Source: Achromobacter sp.
GTDB taxonomy: Bacteria > Pseudomonadota > Gammaproteobacteria > Burkholderiales > Burkholderiaceae_B
NCBI GenBank assembly: GCA_003454835.1
Contig: DMTA01000175.1
Span: forward strand, 1 to 6,969
DNA: 6,969 nt
Reading direction: 5' to 3'
Shown: positions 5,684-6,969 of the stretch, piece by piece
Position numbering within the stretch: the first letter of the stretch is position 1
Layout: every line of letters starts with the position of its first letter
Position numbers and translations under genes: made by a program
The notes under the pieces: model-generated
Told to the model about the DNA's origin: nothing
Databases searched by the model: none
Seen by the model: the letters and a program-made list of their open reading frames with translations, nothing else

Positions 5684-6969
5684 ATGACCCAGCCATCCGG
5701 CCCCACGACGCTGTTTGTCGCCCGATCGATCCTGACCATGAATCCCGCGCAGCCGCGCGCCACGCATGTTGCCGTGCGCGATGGCCGCATCCTTGGGGTT
5801 GGCAGCCGCGAGGATCTGGCCGGCTGGGGGCCGGCGCAGGTTGACGATCGTTTTGCCGATAGCGTGCTGATGCCGGGCCTGGTCGAAGGCCATTGCCATC
5901 TGCCCGAAGGCGGCATGTGGAAGTTCGTCTACGTGGGCTTTTATGACCGGCGCGGTCCGGACGGAAAGCTCTGGTCTGGCCTGAAAAGCTTTGCGGAAGT
6001 GGCGGCGCGGCTGCGCGATGCGGAGGGCGCGCTGGCGCAGGGCGAGACGCTGATCGGCTGGGGTTTCGATCCCATCTTCTTCGGCGGCGACCGCATGAGC
6101 GTCCATGACCTGGACGCCGTGTCGGCGCAGCGGCCCATCGTGGTCATGCACGCCAGCATGCATCTTATGAACGTCAACTCGCCCATGCTGGCGCGCGCGG
6201 GCATCGACCGCGACACCGACATCGAGGGCGTGACCCGCCTGGCGGACGGCAAACCCAGCGGCGAGCTGTGCGAGTTTGCGGCCATGTTCCCGGTCATGCG
6301 GCTGATCGGCAGCCCGTTCCGCACGGTGGGCCTTACAGAAGAAGGCTTGCGGATGTTCGGCAAGGTGGCGCAGTGGGCGGGCGTGACCACCGCAACGGAC
6401 CTGGTCAACGAGTTGAATGACGAGGGCCTGGCGACGCTGGCGCGTGTGACGGGCGAGGCGGATTACCCGGTGCGCATTGTGCCCGCGGCGTCGGCGCTGA
6501 CCTACGCGGGCAACGCGGCGGGCTGCCTGGAAAAGCTGGCGGCGGCGCGGCGGCTGAATCACGCCAAGCTGCATCTGGGCATGGTGAAGCTGGTGGTCGA
6601 TGGGTCGATCCAGGGCTTCACGGCGCGCGTGCGCTGGCCGGGTTACTTCAACGGCGCACCCAACGGCATCTGGGTCATCGCGCCGTCCGAATTGGACGCG
6701 ATGGTGCAGACCTATCACGACGCCGGCGCGCAGCTTCACATCCATACCAACGGCGACGAAGCGACGCAGCTTGCGATTGAAGCCGTGGACCGCGCATTGC
6801 AGCGCACGCCGCGGCGCGACCATCGCCACACGCTGCAGCACTGCCAGATGGCCGACGCTGCCCAGTTCCGCCGGATGGCGAGCCTGGGCATGTGCGTGAA
6901 CCTTTTCGCAAACCACATCTACTACTGGGGCGACGCGCACTACGCGCTGACGATGGGGCCGGATCGCGC
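5684..6969 (+). CDS. Amidohydrolase family 3 (YtcJ-like) metal-dependent hydrolase, 3' end outside window
   Basis: The gene is open to the window edge, giving 428 codons of a protein that in this family usually runs to about 540-580 residues. Members are TIM-barrel metal enzymes that hydrolyse amide, N-formyl or related C-N bonds. The N-terminal beta-sandwich part (residues 8-60, FVARSILTMNP and VRDGRILGVG) leads into the metal-binding block VLMPGLVEGHCHL, with H70 and H72 as the HxH pair. Later family blocks are KLVVDGSIQGFTA (302-314, K302 and D306), HIHTNGDEA (352-360, H354), RHTLQHCQM (381-389, H386) and NHIYYWGDAHY (410-420). These resemble a subgroup of the family with HCQ and YYWGD blocks. 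The metal-binding Asp expected near the C-terminus lies beyond the window. There is no signal peptide, so it should be cytoplasmic. It follows the transporter by 107 bases on the same strand and probably acts on the imported solute or its product. The exact substrate cannot be told. Confidence 0.9.
   Translation, partial: MTQPSGPTTLFVARSILTMNPAQPRATHVAVRDGRILGVGSREDLAGWGPAQVDDRFADSVLMPGLVEGHCHLPEGGMWKFVYVGFYDRRGPDGKLWSGLKSFAEVAARLRDAEGALAQGETLIGWGFDPIFFGGDRMSVHDLDAVSAQRPIVVMHASMHLMNVNSPMLARAGIDRDTDIEGVTRLADGKPSGELCEFAAMFPVMRLIGSPFRTVGLTEEGLRMFGKVAQWAGVTTATDLVNELNDEGLATLARVTGEADYPVRIVPAASALTYAGNAAGCLEKLAAARRLNHAKLHLGMVKLVVDGSIQGFTARVRWPGYFNGAPNGIWVIAPSELDAMVQTYHDAGAQLHIHTNGDEATQLAIEAVDRALQRTPRRDHRHTLQHCQMADAAQFRRMASLGMCVNLFANHIYYWGDAHYALTMGPDR

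Noticed and set aside
5578..5844. Small plus-strand open frame running from the 14-bp repeat into the amidohydrolase
   Set aside because: It begins inside the repeat with no ribosome binding site and overlaps the amidohydrolase in another frame. Its sequence looks like an out-of-frame translation.
5513..6940. Long minus-strand open frame (475 codons) opposite the amidohydrolase
   Set aside because: Same antisense effect of high-GC codon use. It crosses the 14-bp repeat and carries no family motif, whereas the + strand reading has all expected amidohydrolase blocks.

Overview
The window is a GC-rich stretch of bacterial chromosome, dense in genes that all lie on the + strand. Codon third positions are strongly G/C, genes overlap by a few bases, and the substrate-binding protein has a Sec signal peptide without a lipoprotein cysteine, which points to a Gram-negative bacterium. 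The overall style (high GC, many peptide-type ABC operons) would fit a betaproteobacterium of the Burkholderiales/Alcaligenaceae type such as Achromobacter or Bordetella. That placement is an impression from composition and protein style, not something proved here.

Layout: 1-102 is a short upstream leader with a ribosome binding site and one small inverted repeat. 103-5576 is a complete five-gene peptide/opine/nickel-class (Dpp/Opp-type) ABC importer. Its order is periplasmic solute-binding protein (103-1680), DppB-type permease (1692-2660), DppC-type permease (2657-3559), DppD/OppD-type ATPase (3556-4557) and DppF/OppF-type ATPase (4554-5576). The last four genes are joined by three identical 4-base ATGA stop/start overlaps, so they are almost certainly co-transcribed and translationally coupled. 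A 107-base spacer (5577-5683) follows. Most of it is a degenerate 14-bp tandem repeat of at least five recognisable units. From 5684 to the window end runs a metal-dependent amidohydrolase of the Amidohydro_3 (YtcJ-like) family, cut off by the window edge after 428 codons.

How the genes may work together: the binding protein captures a small solute in the periplasm, the B/C permease pair with the D/F ATPases imports it, and the cytoplasmic amidohydrolase probably cleaves an amide, N-formyl or similar bond in it or in a product of it. The substrate cannot be read from the sequence. No transcriptional regulator, mobile element, RNA gene or CRISPR array is visible. Most of the window is conventional. 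The parts worth a second look are the 14-bp repeat between transporter and hydrolase, the import-then-hydrolyse pairing, and the matching four-cysteine motifs at the ends of both ATPases.
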